From positions 62,001 to 126,000 of the forward strand of contig NZ_JAVRHL010000003.1 of the NCBI RefSeq assembly GCF_031846565.1: a DNA stretch of 64,000 bases. The letters are read 5' to 3'. The DNA is from Tropicimonas_B omnivorans. GTDB lineage: Bacteria; Pseudomonadota; Alphaproteobacteria; Rhodobacterales; Rhodobacteraceae. The notes beneath the pieces were generated by a model. That model saw only the letters and a program-made list of their open reading frames with translations. It made no database searches and was not told the DNA's origin. Position 1 is the first letter of the stretch, and the number at the start of each line of letters is the position of its first letter. Both the position numbers and the translations under genes were made by a program. This document shows positions 8,599-16,791 of this stretch, one piece after another.

Positions 8599-10332
8599 TC
8601 AGAAGATATCGGGCTCGCCCGCGGCCGGACCGTGGCCGCGCTCGAGGTAGTCGAAGTCGCAGCCGGTATCGGCCTGGGTGACGTGGTTGGAGAACATCCA
8701 GCCCCAGCCGCGCTGGAAGCGGGGGTCGGGCCGGATCCAGGCGGCGCGGCGGCGGTCCAGCTCGTCTTCCTCCACCAGCATGTCGAGCCGGCGGTTCGGA
8801 AGGTCGAGCCTGACGGTGTCTCCCGTCTTCAGAAGGGCCAGAGGCCCGCCCACATAGCTTTCGGGTGCGACATGGAGCACGCAGGCGCCATAGGAGGTGC
8901 CGGACATGCGCGCATCCGAGATCCGCAGCATGTCCCTGTGGCCCTGCTTCACGAGAGCTGTCGGGATCGGCAGCATCCCCCATTCGGGAAAACCGGGACC
9001 GCCGAGCGGACCGGCATTGCGCAGCACCATGACATGATCCGGGGTGACGTCGAGATCGGGGTCGTTCACCGCCTCCTTCATCTCCGGGTAGCTGTCGAAG
9101 ACGAGCGCCGGGCCTTCGTGGACATGGAACTTCGGATCGCAGGCGGCGGGCTTGATGACGGCGCCGGAGGGCGCGAGGTTGCCGCGCAGGACCGCGAGCG
9201 ATCCTTCGGCGTAGACGGGGTTCGACAGCGGCCGGATGACATCGTCATTATAGACCTCGGCACCGTCGAGGTTCTCCCCCATCGTGCGGCCGGTGACGGT
9301 GAGGCAGGACGTGTCGAGCCGGTCTTCGAGCCGTTTCATCAGGGCGCGCAGGCCGCCGGCATAGAAGAAGTCCTCCATCAGGTAGTCCTGCCCCGAGGGA
9401 CGGACATTCGCGATGAGCGGGGTCGTGCGGCCGAGCTCGTCCAGATCGTCGAGCGTGAAATCGACGCCGGCGCGGCGGGCCATGGCGATGAGGTGGACGA
9501 CGGCATTCGTCGAGCAGCCGGTGGCCATGGCGACGGTGGCGGCATTGCGGACCGCGCCTTCTGTGATGATCCGCTCGGGGCCGAGGTCCTCCCAGACCAT
9601 GTCCACTATGCGCCGTCCGCACTCCGCGGACATGCGCTGGTGGCCCGCATCGGGGGCCGGGATCGAGGAGGCGCCGGGCAGGGTCAGGCCCATCGCGTCG
9701 GCGATGGCCGTCATTGTGGAGGCGGTGCCCATGGTCATGCAGGTTCCGGCGGAGCGCGCGATCCCGCCCTGGACGCCGAGCCATTCGGCATCCGAGATCT
9801 TTCCGGCGCGCCGCTCGTCCCAGAACTTCCATGCATCGGAGCCGGAGCCGAGGATGCGGCCCGCGTAGTGCCCGCGCAGCATCGGCCCGGCCGGCAGGTA
9901 GATCATCGGGATGCCGGCGGTGATCGCGCCCATGACGAGGCCGGGCGTGGTCTTGTCGCAACCGCCCATCAGGACCACGCCGTCGAACGGGTGGGAGCGG
10001 ATCATCTCCTCGGTCTCCATCGCGAGCATGTTGCGGTAGAGCATCGAGGTCGGTTTGGTGAAGCTCTCGTCCACCGACAGGGCCGGCATCTCGAGCGCGA
10101 AGCCCCCCGCCTGGAGGACGCCGCGTTTCACGTCCTGGGCCCGCTCGCGGAAGTGGCTGTGGCACGAATTGATCTCGGACCAGGTGTTGAGGATGCCGAT
10201 GAGCGGCTTGCCCATGAAATCCTCCTCGCCGTAACCGAGCTGCATCAGGCGGCTGCGATGGCCGAAGCTGCGGAGGTCGTCGGGAGCGAACCAGCGCGCG
10301 GAGCGCAGCTGGTCCTTGATCTTGCGGGTCAT
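8599..10332 (-). CDS. IlvD/Edd-family sugar-acid dehydratase (L-arabinonate dehydratase-like)
   Basis: A 577-residue dehydratase that would convert an aldonic acid to its 2-keto-3-deoxy product using an Fe-S cluster and Mg2+. The presumed cluster cysteines are Cys57 (INSCHSH), Cys125 (GGCDKTTP) and Cys198 (AGTCMTMG). Their spacing of 68 and 73 residues equals that of the [2Fe-2S] L-arabinonate dehydratase of Rhizobium as I remember it (Cys59, Cys127, Cys200). That favours the sugar-acid branch over dihydroxy-acid dehydratase IlvD. The gene lies between the TRAP genes and the RraA aldolase gene in one operon, so its substrate is likely the TRAP cargo. The exact sugar acid is unknown. Confidence 0.85.
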   Translation of the reverse strand: MTRKIKDQLRSARWFAPDDLRSFGHRSRLMQLGYGEEDFMGKPLIGILNTWSEINSCHSHFRERAQDVKRGVLQAGGFALEMPALSVDESFTKPTSMLYRNMLAMETEEMIRSHPFDGVVLMGGCDKTTPGLVMGAITAGIPMIYLPAGPMLRGHYAGRILGSGSDAWKFWDERRAGKISDAEWLGVQGGIARSAGTCMTMGTASTMTAIADAMGLTLPGASSIPAPDAGHQRMSAECGRRIVDMVWEDLGPERIITEGAVRNAATVAMATGCSTNAVVHLIAMARRAGVDFTLDDLDELGRTTPLIANVRPSGQDYLMEDFFYAGGLRALMKRLEDRLDTSCLTVTGRTMGENLDGAEVYNDDVIRPLSNPVYAEGSLAVLRGNLAPSGAVIKPAACDPKFHVHEGPALVFDSYPEMKEAVNDPDLDVTPDHVMVLRNAGPLGGPGFPEWGMLPIPTALVKQGHRDMLRISDARMSGTSYGACVLHVAPESYVGGPLALLKTGDTVRLDLPNRRLDMLVEEDELDRRRAAWIRPDPRFQRGWGWMFSNHVTQADTGCDFDYLERGHGPAAGEPDIF

Positions 10333-10336
10333 CCGT

Positions 10337-10504
10337 CTACTCCACGAATGCGAAGATGAGCCAGGTCAGTAGGATCGTGAAGACGAGGCCGGCGAGTTCG
10401 GGCCAGGAGCCGAAGCTCGGCTCCTGCGGATCCTTCTCGCGCCGCTCGAAGGCGCGGGGGTCGATATCCTCGTCGCCTCTGGTGAGATCGTGGTCGGGTG
10501 TCAT
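10337..10504 (-). CDS. 55-residue single-pass membrane protein in the TRAP operon
   Basis: A small gene with a strong ribosome site (GAGGAGGGAAAACGTC before the ATG at 10504). The product has a charged N-terminal half (DLTRGDEDIDPRAFERREKD) and one C-terminal membrane helix (LAGLVFTILLTWLIFAFVE). It lies 14 bp after dctM and 4 bp before the dehydratase gene, so it belongs to the operon. I recognise no family. An accessory subunit of the TRAP permease is possible, but nothing in the sequence proves it. Confidence 0.6.
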   Translation of the reverse strand: MTPDHDLTRGDEDIDPRAFERREKDPQEPSFGSWPELAGLVFTILLTWLIFAFVE

Positions 10505-10518
10505 GACGTTTTCCCTCC

Positions 10519-11835
10519 TCAGTTCAGCAGGTTGGGCAGCCACATGGCGAGTTGCGGGAAGAACAGCACGAGGAACAGTCCGACCGCCTGCAGCGCGATG
10601 AAGGGCAGCACGGCGAGGAAGATCTCCTGCAATTCTATCTCCTTCGGCGCCACGGATTTCAGGAAGAAGCAGGCAGGTCCGAAGGGCGGGGACAGGTAGT
10701 ACATCTGGATGTTCATCGCGAAGAGAACCCCGAACCACACCGGGTCGAAGCCGAGATCCTGGACCACGGGCGCGAAGATCGGCACGGTGATGAAGATGAT
10801 CGCGATCCATTCGAGGAAGGTGCCGAGCACCATCACGATGAGCATCATCACCACGATGACCATGATCGGCGCGATATCGAGGCCGGTCAGGATGCCGCGA
10901 AGGAATTCGCCGCCGCCGATCCGGTTGTAGATCCCGATGAGGGAGACCGCGCCGAGGACGAGCCAGATGATGGAGCCGACGGTGAGCACCGTCTGGCGCA
11001 TCGCGTCCCGCGCCATGATCCAGTTCAGCTCCCCCCGCGCCGCGGCGACGACGAGCGCGCCGACGGCGCCGATGGCGGCCGCTTCGGTGACCGTGGCGAT
11101 GCCCGAATAGATGACGCCGAGGACCGAGCCGATCAGGATGCCGGGCAGGATCACGCCCTTGAGGTGACGCATCCGCCGGAAGAACGGCTCCCCGGTTTCG
11201 GGAATGTCGTAGATCGGCGCCATGGACGGCGTGATCCGGACACGGATCAGGATGTAGGTGATGTAGAGCGAGGCGAGGATCAGTCCCGGCACGGCGGAGG
11301 CCATGAAGAGGTTGGTGATCGAGACCTGCGCGGCGAGGCCGTAGACGATGAGCACGACCGAGGGCGGGATGAGCGTGGCCAGGGCCCCCGCGGCGCAGAT
11401 GATGCCGATGGAGAGCTTCCGGTCATAGCCGAGACGCATCATCTGGGGCAGGGCGATCAGGCCGAGCATGACGATCTCGCCGCCCATGATGCCGGACATC
11501 GCGGCCAGAAGGACGGCGACGATGCAGGTCTGAACCCCGACGGAGCCGCGGAAGCGCCCGCCGGCGATGGCCATCGAGTTGAAGAGGCTTTCGGCGATCC
11601 CCGATCGTTCGAGCACGTTTGCCATGAAGACGAAGAACGGCACAGCGATCAGTTCGTACTTGTGCAGGACCTCGCTGACATTCGCGGCGACGATGAAGAA
11701 GCCCGCGCGCTCGCCGAAATAGAGGATGGCGGTGGCGAGGGAGACGGTCAGCGTCGTGATGCCGAGCGGGATGCCGATCGCCATCAGCGCCAGGAGCGAC
11801 AGGACGATCAGAAGGGTGATGTATTCAATGCCCAC
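10519..11835 (-). CDS. dctM: TRAP transporter large permease (DctM family)
   Basis: A 438-residue, highly hydrophobic protein with about 12 membrane segments, the ion-coupled translocation subunit of a TRAP transporter. It starts with GTG at 11835 behind a GGGGAG ribosome site and overlaps the dctQ end by 11 bp, so the two are translationally coupled. Segments such as GIICAAGALATLIPPSVVLIVYG are typical of DctM. It works with DctQ and the binding protein encoded upstream. The operon suggests that sugar-acid import is its job. Confidence 0.92.
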   Translation of the reverse strand: MGIEYITLLIVLSLLALMAIGIPLGITTLTVSLATAILYFGERAGFFIVAANVSEVLHKYELIAVPFFVFMANVLERSGIAESLFNSMAIAGGRFRGSVGVQTCIVAVLLAAMSGIMGGEIVMLGLIALPQMMRLGYDRKLSIGIICAAGALATLIPPSVVLIVYGLAAQVSITNLFMASAVPGLILASLYITYILIRVRITPSMAPIYDIPETGEPFFRRMRHLKGVILPGILIGSVLGVIYSGIATVTEAAAIGAVGALVVAAARGELNWIMARDAMRQTVLTVGSIIWLVLGAVSLIGIYNRIGGGEFLRGILTGLDIAPIMVIVVMMLIVMVLGTFLEWIAIIFITVPIFAPVVQDLGFDPVWFGVLFAMNIQMYYLSPPFGPACFFLKSVAPKEIELQEIFLAVLPFIALQAVGLFLVLFFPQLAMWLPNLLN

Positions 11836-12346
11836 GGACGAGCTCCCCTTCGGTGGCCTGGATCCAGCGGATGATGTTGGCGAGAAGCTGGAAAATGTAG
11901 AGGATGCAGCCCGCGACGATCGCGGTCTTCAGGATCACCGGCTGGATCGAGTTCAGCGCCGTACCGGTATGCTCCATGCGCTCGATGGCGCGGATCGCGG
12001 GATCCCAGAGCGCAAGGGTCAGCACGAAGATGGCCCCTGCCGAGACGATCATCTGGACGAGCCGGAAGACCCGCCAGACGCGGTCCCCGACGATCAGCTC
12101 CATCATGGTGATCGAGATGTGCCGGCTTCGTTCCGTGACATAGCCCACGGAGAGCACCCAGGCCGCGGCGCAGAGCGTCATCGCAAGTTCGGTGGACCAG
12201 ATTGTCGGATTGTCGAAACCGTAGCGCATGACGACCTCGAGAGCCGAGACGCCGATGCAGGCAAAGATCAGGGTCGCGCAGCTATGGCCGATGAACACGC
12301 TGATGCGGTCCATGATGTCGGCGTAGCGCGCCAGGATGCGGGACAT
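11825..12346 (-). CDS. dctQ: TRAP transporter small permease (DctQ family)
   Basis: A 173-residue protein with four predicted membrane helices and the DctQ pattern ALEVVMRYGFDNPTIWSTELAM in the second helix region. It pairs with the large permease encoded downstream, with which its gene overlaps by 11 bp. The upstream binding-protein gene is separated by 69 bp that contain a strong hairpin, which would allow more binding protein than permease to be made. Confidence 0.9.
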   Translation of the reverse strand: MSRILARYADIMDRISVFIGHSCATLIFACIGVSALEVVMRYGFDNPTIWSTELAMTLCAAAWVLSVGYVTERSRHISITMMELIVGDRVWRVFRLVQMIVSAGAIFVLTLALWDPAIRAIERMEHTGTALNSIQPVILKTAIVAGCILYIFQLLANIIRWIQATEGELVRGH

Positions 12347-12376
12347 GGGCGCGGGCTTCCTATGGCGATGAGGATG

Positions 12377-12407
12377 GGCCGCGCCGCCGGGAAAAGGCGG
12401 CGCGGCC
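12377..12407 (-). other. strong hairpin between dctP and dctQ
   Basis: A perfect 12-bp GC stem (arms 12377-12388 and 12396-12407) with a 7-base loop lies between the binding-protein and permease genes. It has no downstream U-tract, so it is more likely an mRNA-stabilising or partial-termination element than a full terminator. The TAXI operon at 36762 carries a similar element in the same position. Confidence 0.6.
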
Positions 12408-12415
12408 GGGACGAC

Positions 12416-13441
12416 TTACTCGGCCTCGAGCAGCCCGATCTCGGTGAGATAGGCCAGGTGCGCGTCGAGCGCCTCCTGGGCGAGGTCGGACTTCTTGGCG
12501 AACTCCTCCCACTGGGTCCGGGCGGTCTCGCGGAGCTTCATGCGGTCCTCGTCGGACCAGTCGATGACCTCGATCTCCTCGCTCGCATCGTCTCGCTCGG
12601 CCAGTTCCTGGTCCTGTTGGCCGACTTCCTCGGCCATGGCGTACATCGCATCGTACCACCACGTCCGCAGCAGCTCCTGGTCCTCGGCGGACATGTCCTC
12701 CCAGATGCGCTCGCTCACGGTGAACTGCATCGAGGGCATGGAATGGATGCCGGGATAGAGCGGGTAGGGGGCCACGTCGTGGAGGCCGGTGGCGTCGTTG
12801 TTGACGTATGCGGACGCGTCGGCGGCGTCGACGATGCCCTTCTCCAGCGCGCCGAAGACTTCGGAGAACGGGATGGAGATCGGGGAGGCGCCGGCGGCCT
12901 GGAACACGGAGGCGGCGAGGCCCTCGGGGGAGCGGATCTTCTTGCCGGCCAGGTCATCGTAGGTGCGGATCGGCACGTTGGCGACGAGCGCCTCGCGCGA
13001 ATAGGGACCGCAGGCGACCACGTGGACCTCGCCGTCGGTCACCTCGTCCGCCGCCTTCTGCATCATCGCCTCGCCGCCGCCCTCGCGGCAGAAGTCCAGC
13101 ATCTGCTCGGGCGTCTCGTAGCCGGAGATGAGGTCTCCCATGATCGCGTAGGCGGGTTCGAGGCCGGAGAAGTAGTTCACCGAGGTGAAGTCCCCGTCGA
13201 TCACGCCGGCCGCGACGGCTTCGGGCGTTTCGCGGGCCGGCACGACCGAGCCGTTCGGCGTCAGGGTGACCGTGATCCGGCCATCCGAGCGCTCCTCGAG
13301 TTCGGGCAGCCACTCCTCGGTCAGGTACTTCGTCGAGAAGTCGCCGGCATTGAACGACGTCTGGATATTGAGGTCCTGCGCGAAAGCGCCCGTTGCTGCG
13401 AAAAGCGCCGTTCCGGCAAGCAGGATGCTGCGGGTATTCAT
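12416..13441 (-). CDS. dctP: TRAP transporter substrate-binding protein (DctP family)
   Basis: A periplasmic binding protein of about 341 residues with a signal peptide (SILLAGTALFAATGAFAQ). The DctP fold is shown by PIRTYDDLAGKKIRSPEG near residues 160-178, which includes the conserved arginine that usually binds the substrate carboxylate. The start at 13441 is preferred over an ATG at 13447 because GGGAGG is 9 rather than 3 bases upstream. It is the first gene of the minus-strand operon and is divergent from a GntR regulator. The dehydratase and aldolase downstream suggest an aldonic or similar hydroxy-acid ligand. Confidence 0.9.
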   Translation of the reverse strand: MNTRSILLAGTALFAATGAFAQDLNIQTSFNAGDFSTKYLTEEWLPELEERSDGRITVTLTPNGSVVPARETPEAVAAGVIDGDFTSVNYFSGLEPAYAIMGDLISGYETPEQMLDFCREGGGEAMMQKAADEVTDGEVHVVACGPYSREALVANVPIRTYDDLAGKKIRSPEGLAASVFQAAGASPISIPFSEVFGALEKGIVDAADASAYVNNDATGLHDVAPYPLYPGIHSMPSMQFTVSERIWEDMSAEDQELLRTWWYDAMYAMAEEVGQQDQELAERDDASEEIEVIDWSDEDRMKLRETARTQWEEFAKKSDLAQEALDAHLAYLTEIGLLEAE

Positions 13442-13491
13442 TGTCATCTTCCTCCCTGATGCGCCGCTATCGGGGCGCTCTGATACGCTAA

Positions 13492-13517
13492 AATATTAGT
13501 TACGTGTCGTCAATATT
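13492..13517. promoter_or_regulatory. paired AATATT motifs in the dctP/GntR shared promoter
   Basis: Two AATATT hexamers (13492-13497 and 13512-13517) lie exactly 20 bp apart, two helical turns, in the AT-rich gap between the divergent dctP and GntR genes. The first is inside the weak dyad CTAA-N4-TTAG. A GntR operator or promoter elements are possible readings; the evidence is positional only. Confidence 0.3.
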
Positions 13518-13569
13518 CGTGATTTTATGGGCGCGCCAATAACTTCGTCCCCAGCGGAAGCTTCTCCCA

Positions 13570-14295
13570 GTGAGTTTCGAGACCACGACACACATCAGCG
13601 CCCGCGCCCCGATTCCCCGCAGGGCGTCGGTCAGCGATCAGATCAGGGAGCTTCTGCGGCAGCGGATCGTGTCGCTCGAACTGGAGCCGGGGCAGAGCCT
13701 CTCCCGCACCGATCTCGCCGCGTATTACGAGGTGAGCCAGACGCCGATCCGGGATGCGATGTTGCGGCTCGAGGCCGAGGGTCTGCTCCGGATCTTTCCC
13801 CAGGCGCGGACGCTGGTCTCCCTTATCGACGTCGACCACGCGCGGGAGACGCAGTTCCTGCGCCTGTCACTCGAACTGGAGGTCGCGCGGACGCTGTGCG
13901 AGCGGCCGGGTCAGGCGCCGATCGAGGCTCTGACGGGGATCGTGGACGAGATGGAGGCTGCCGCGGGCGCCTCCGACATGACGCGTTTTACGCAGGACGA
14001 TGCCCGGTTCCACCGCACGCTCTTCGCCGCGACGGCCAAGGACGCGCTCTGGGATCTGGTCGTGGAGCGTTCGGGGCATATCGACCGGCTGCGCAAGCTG
14101 AACCTGCCGGACCCCGGCAAGATCGAGCGCATACTCGCCTCCCACCGTCAGATCGTCTCTGGCCTCGCCGCGCAGGACGTGGAGGAGACGACGGGCGCCG
14201 TCCGCCTACACCTCGGCGAGACGCTGGCACTCGCCGATCAGATCGTTGCGGCGCATCCCGATTACTTCCGCACGGACAGCCCGCCCGCCCCCTGA
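13570..14295 (+). CDS. GntR-family regulator (FadR/FCD type)
   Basis: A 241-residue regulator with a GntR winged helix at about residues 15-80 (SQTPIRDAMLRLEAEGLLRI is the recognition region) and an all-helical FCD domain from about residue 90. The FCD residues TQDDARFHRTLF, HRQIVSG and VRLHLGET supply the Asp and three His usually used for metal and ligand binding, typically of carboxylic acids. It starts with GTG at 13570. It is divergent from the TRAP-dehydratase-aldolase operon and probably represses it until the sugar acid appears. Its 3' end overlaps the convergent maiA gene by 34 bp. Confidence 0.88.
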   Translation: MSFETTTHISARAPIPRRASVSDQIRELLRQRIVSLELEPGQSLSRTDLAAYYEVSQTPIRDAMLRLEAEGLLRIFPQARTLVSLIDVDHARETQFLRLSLELEVARTLCERPGQAPIEALTGIVDEMEAAAGASDMTRFTQDDARFHRTLFAATAKDALWDLVVERSGHIDRLRKLNLPDPGKIERILASHRQIVSGLAAQDVEETTGAVRLHLGETLALADQIVAAHPDYFRTDSPPAP

Positions 14296-14942
14296 GGCTG
14301 CGTGGCCGGGCGGACCGCCTCCGGCGCGGCAACGCGCACCGCGTCCAGCTCCCGGGCGGCGCCGGCGATGCGGGCGATGCGCGGCAGATCCGCGATCGGC
14401 GCGCCCCATCGCTCTGCATTGTAGACCTGCGGCACGAGGCACAGATCGGCGAGGCTCACGGCGTCTCCATGACAGAACCGCCCCGTTCGGGGCCCCTCGA
14501 GAAGGGCCTCCACCGCCACGAGGCCGCGCCGGATGAAGTGCCGCATCCAGTGCACGCGCCTTGCCTCCTGCTCGTCCGCCGGCCCGTTCCGCAGAACCTC
14601 TTCGAGGACCGAGAGATTGCAGACGGGATGCGTGTCCGCCGCGATGGCAAGCGCGATGGCCCGCACACGGGCGCGTCCCGGTGCATCGGCGGGAACGAGG
14701 CCAAGCCCGCGCGTCTCGCTCAGGTACTCCACGATGGCGAGCGACTGGGTCAGCCGCAGCCCGTCGATCTCCAGCACCGGCACGAAGCCCTGCGGATTTC
14801 GCGTCAGGTGGTCCCGCGAGCGCTGAACGTTGGCCAAAAGGTCCACCGGCACCGTCTCGTAGGCGATCCCGGCGAGGTTCAGCGCGATGCGGACCCGATA
14901 GGACGCGCTCGACCGCCAGTAATCGTGGAGAACGGCGCTCAT
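14262..14942 (-). CDS. maiA: maleylacetoacetate isomerase (zeta-class GST)
   Basis: A 226-residue zeta-class glutathione transferase that isomerises maleylacetoacetate to fumarylacetoacetate, the step between HmgA and FahA. The N-terminal thioredoxin-like domain has the signature SSASYRVRIALNLAGI near residues 11-26, with the catalytic Ser-Ser, and NPQGFVPVLEIDG for glutathione contacts. The helical domain follows from about residue 90. It is the last gene of the homogentisate operon and overlaps the DUF2783 gene by ATGA. Its 3' end runs 34 bp into the convergent GntR gene. Confidence 0.92.
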   Translation of the reverse strand: MSAVLHDYWRSSASYRVRIALNLAGIAYETVPVDLLANVQRSRDHLTRNPQGFVPVLEIDGLRLTQSLAIVEYLSETRGLGLVPADAPGRARVRAIALAIAADTHPVCNLSVLEEVLRNGPADEQEARRVHWMRHFIRRGLVAVEALLEGPRTGRFCHGDAVSLADLCLVPQVYNAERWGAPIADLPRIARIAGAARELDAVRVAAPEAVRPATQPQGAGGLSVRK

Positions 14943-15127
14943 GCGCGAGCGACCGCGATGGCCTCCCGGATGACATCCAGATCGCCGACATGGTTGAAGA
15001 GGGTCAGGATCAGCCGGGCGTTCAGCGCGTCGCTTTCCTCCTTCGTCAGCCCTTCATGGGCGGTCAGGAGCTGGTCATAGGCATCGTCCGGGCGGGCCAG
15101 GTTGCGGGTGGTGACAAGCGAGCTCAT
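14939..15127 (-). CDS. DUF2783 small protein, possible hydroxylase coupling subunit
   Basis: A 62-residue soluble protein (NLARPDDAYDQLLTAHEGL and ALNARLILTLFNHVGD) of the DUF2783 type. It overlaps the FAD monooxygenase gene upstream and maiA downstream by 4 bp each (ATGA), so all three are translationally coupled. Pseudomonas 3-hydroxyphenylacetate 6-hydroxylase is described as a flavoprotein MhaA plus a small coupling protein MhaB that feed homogentisate. Position and size make this protein a candidate MhaB equivalent. That role is inferred from context. Confidence 0.7.
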   Translation of the reverse strand: MSSLVTTRNLARPDDAYDQLLTAHEGLTKEESDALNARLILTLFNHVGDLDVIREAIAVARA

Positions 15128-16728
15128 GCCAGCTCCCTCCCCGTAGCGCGGTCGAGGGCCGCCCGTATCGACGCGGGTTCGGCACTCTCCCAGCGGGCGG
15201 CGACATGATGGTCCGGGCGGATCAGGTAGAGCGCGCGGGACTGTCCGCCGAGATAGCGCTCCCGAACCTCCGGCGGCACCTCGATGATCTCCAGCCTCCG
15301 CACGTCGCCGATGTCCGGCGCAGGCATCCCGATGGCCAGAAGCGTGAAGCCGGGGCCGAACGCACCGAGCAGGTACCCGTGCCCGATCGGGGCATCGGGG
15401 CAGGGAGCGCCGGGCCGCGCGCCGGCCGGCCCGTCCGGCAGCTTGTCCTCGCTGTTCAGCGGGCTGCCGTCGTAGATGCTCGGCTGCGACAGGCGTCCGG
15501 AATTGACGAAGGGCCTGGCGAAGTCATGATCCCGCGACAGGTGCAGCACGGCGTTCCGAAAGAGCCGGCTCACCTCCGATTTCGGCGTGATGAAGTCGGT
15601 GGAGCGGGTGGAGGCGCGGATGTTCTCGTCCGTGGCATAGCAGCGCTCGGTATCGTAGGTTTCGAGAAGCGCCTCCGGCGCCTCTCCGCGCAGCACCATG
15701 GCGAGCTTCCAGCCGAGATTGTCCGCATCCTGGATCCCACCGTTGGCGCCCCGCGCGCCGAAGGGCGAAACCTGGTGCGCGCTGTCTCCGACGAAGATCA
15801 CCCGGCCATGCCGGAACGTCCGCATCCGGCGGCACTGGAAGGTGTAGATCGACGTCCAGACCAGCTCGTATTCGATGTCCGGCAGCATCTGGTCGATCCG
15901 GGCGCGGATGCGCTCCTCCTTCAGTTCCTCCTCGCGGTCCACGTCCCAGCCGATCTGGAAATCGATCCGCCATATATCGTCCGGCTGCTTGTGCAGGAGT
16001 GCCGAATCTCCGGCACCCCGGAACGGCGGCTCGAACCAGAAGCGACGCTCCACCGGGAACTCCGCCTTCATGCGCACGTCCGCGATCAGGAAACTGTCGC
16101 GAAAGACCTTGCCCTCGAATTCCAGCCCCAGCGCCTTGCGGGTGGGGGATCCGGCTCCGTCGCAGGCCAGGACCCAGTCCGCCGTGATCTCGTAGGGTCC
16201 GTCGGGTGTCGCGATCCGGATCCGGGCCGCGCCGTCTTCCTCCAGCAGAGCGTCCACGCGGTTCTTCCCGCGGATCTCGATGGACGCCCCCTCCGCCTCC
16301 GCCCGCCGCAGGCGATCCACGAGGACGCGTTCGAAGTAGGGTTGCTGGAGGTTGATGAAGGCGGGCCGACGATGTCCGCCCTCGGGCAGCAGGTCGAACT
16401 CGAAGACGAGATCCTCGCCATGGAGCACCTTGCCGACGTTCCACACCACGCCCTTGTCCACCATCGCATCGCCGCAGCCGAGGCGGTCGCAGATCTCCAA
16501 TGTGCGCTTCGAGAAGCAGATCGCGCGGCTGCCTTCGCCGACGCCCTCGTGATCATCCAGCACCAGCACCCGCACGCCCTTCAGCGCGAGATCGAGGGCG
16601 GTGGCAAGGCCGACGGGCCCGCCGCCGATCACCACCGCAGGGTAATGCGCCGCCGCGCCCGCCGCCTGATCCGCGCTCCTCGCGTACGGATAGAGCCGGT
16701 GGGCCACCGAATATCGGTCATCCAGCAT
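15124..16728 (-). CDS. FAD-dependent aromatic monooxygenase, MhaA/MhpA-like
   Basis: A 534-residue class A flavoprotein hydroxylase. VVIGGGPVGLATALDLALKG (residues 31-50) is the dinucleotide-binding fold, ADWVLACDGAGSPTRKALG is the DG motif for FAD and NAD(P)H, and GRVIFVGDSAHQVSPFGARG is the GD motif contacting the FAD ribityl chain. The C-terminal thioredoxin-like domain of the phenol hydroxylase group follows. Its place inside an hmg operon, coupled to a DUF2783 gene, suggests it hydroxylates a phenolic acid such as 3-hydroxyphenylacetate to homogentisate. MhpA-type activity on another phenol is the main alternative. Confidence 0.82.
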   Translation of the reverse strand: MLDDRYSVAHRLYPYARSADQAAGAAAHYPAVVIGGGPVGLATALDLALKGVRVLVLDDHEGVGEGSRAICFSKRTLEICDRLGCGDAMVDKGVVWNVGKVLHGEDLVFEFDLLPEGGHRRPAFINLQQPYFERVLVDRLRRAEAEGASIEIRGKNRVDALLEEDGAARIRIATPDGPYEITADWVLACDGAGSPTRKALGLEFEGKVFRDSFLIADVRMKAEFPVERRFWFEPPFRGAGDSALLHKQPDDIWRIDFQIGWDVDREEELKEERIRARIDQMLPDIEYELVWTSIYTFQCRRMRTFRHGRVIFVGDSAHQVSPFGARGANGGIQDADNLGWKLAMVLRGEAPEALLETYDTERCYATDENIRASTRSTDFITPKSEVSRLFRNAVLHLSRDHDFARPFVNSGRLSQPSIYDGSPLNSEDKLPDGPAGARPGAPCPDAPIGHGYLLGAFGPGFTLLAIGMPAPDIGDVRRLEIIEVPPEVRERYLGGQSRALYLIRPDHHVAARWESAEPASIRAALDRATGRELA

Positions 16729-16750
16729 GTCGTTCTCCTCCCCCCGAAAG

Positions 16751-16782
16751 CGCGCGGCCCGTTTCCTCCTGCGGCCCGCGCG
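16751..16782 (-). other. hairpin between the MBL-fold and FAD monooxygenase genes
   Basis: CGCGCGG (16751-16757) pairs with CCGCGCG (16776-16782) across an 18-base loop that can form two further pairs. It lies in the only sizeable gap (63 bp) of the homogentisate operon and may influence relative expression. There is no U-tract. Confidence 0.35.
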
Positions 16783-16791
16783 GCCGGCGTC

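Noticed and set aside
7826..8599. ATG at 8599 as the start of the first RraA gene
   Set aside because: It overlaps the dehydratase stop (TGATG), but has no ribosome site and adds 18 low-complexity residues; the GTG at 8545 has GAAGGA at the right distance and aligns with the paralogue.
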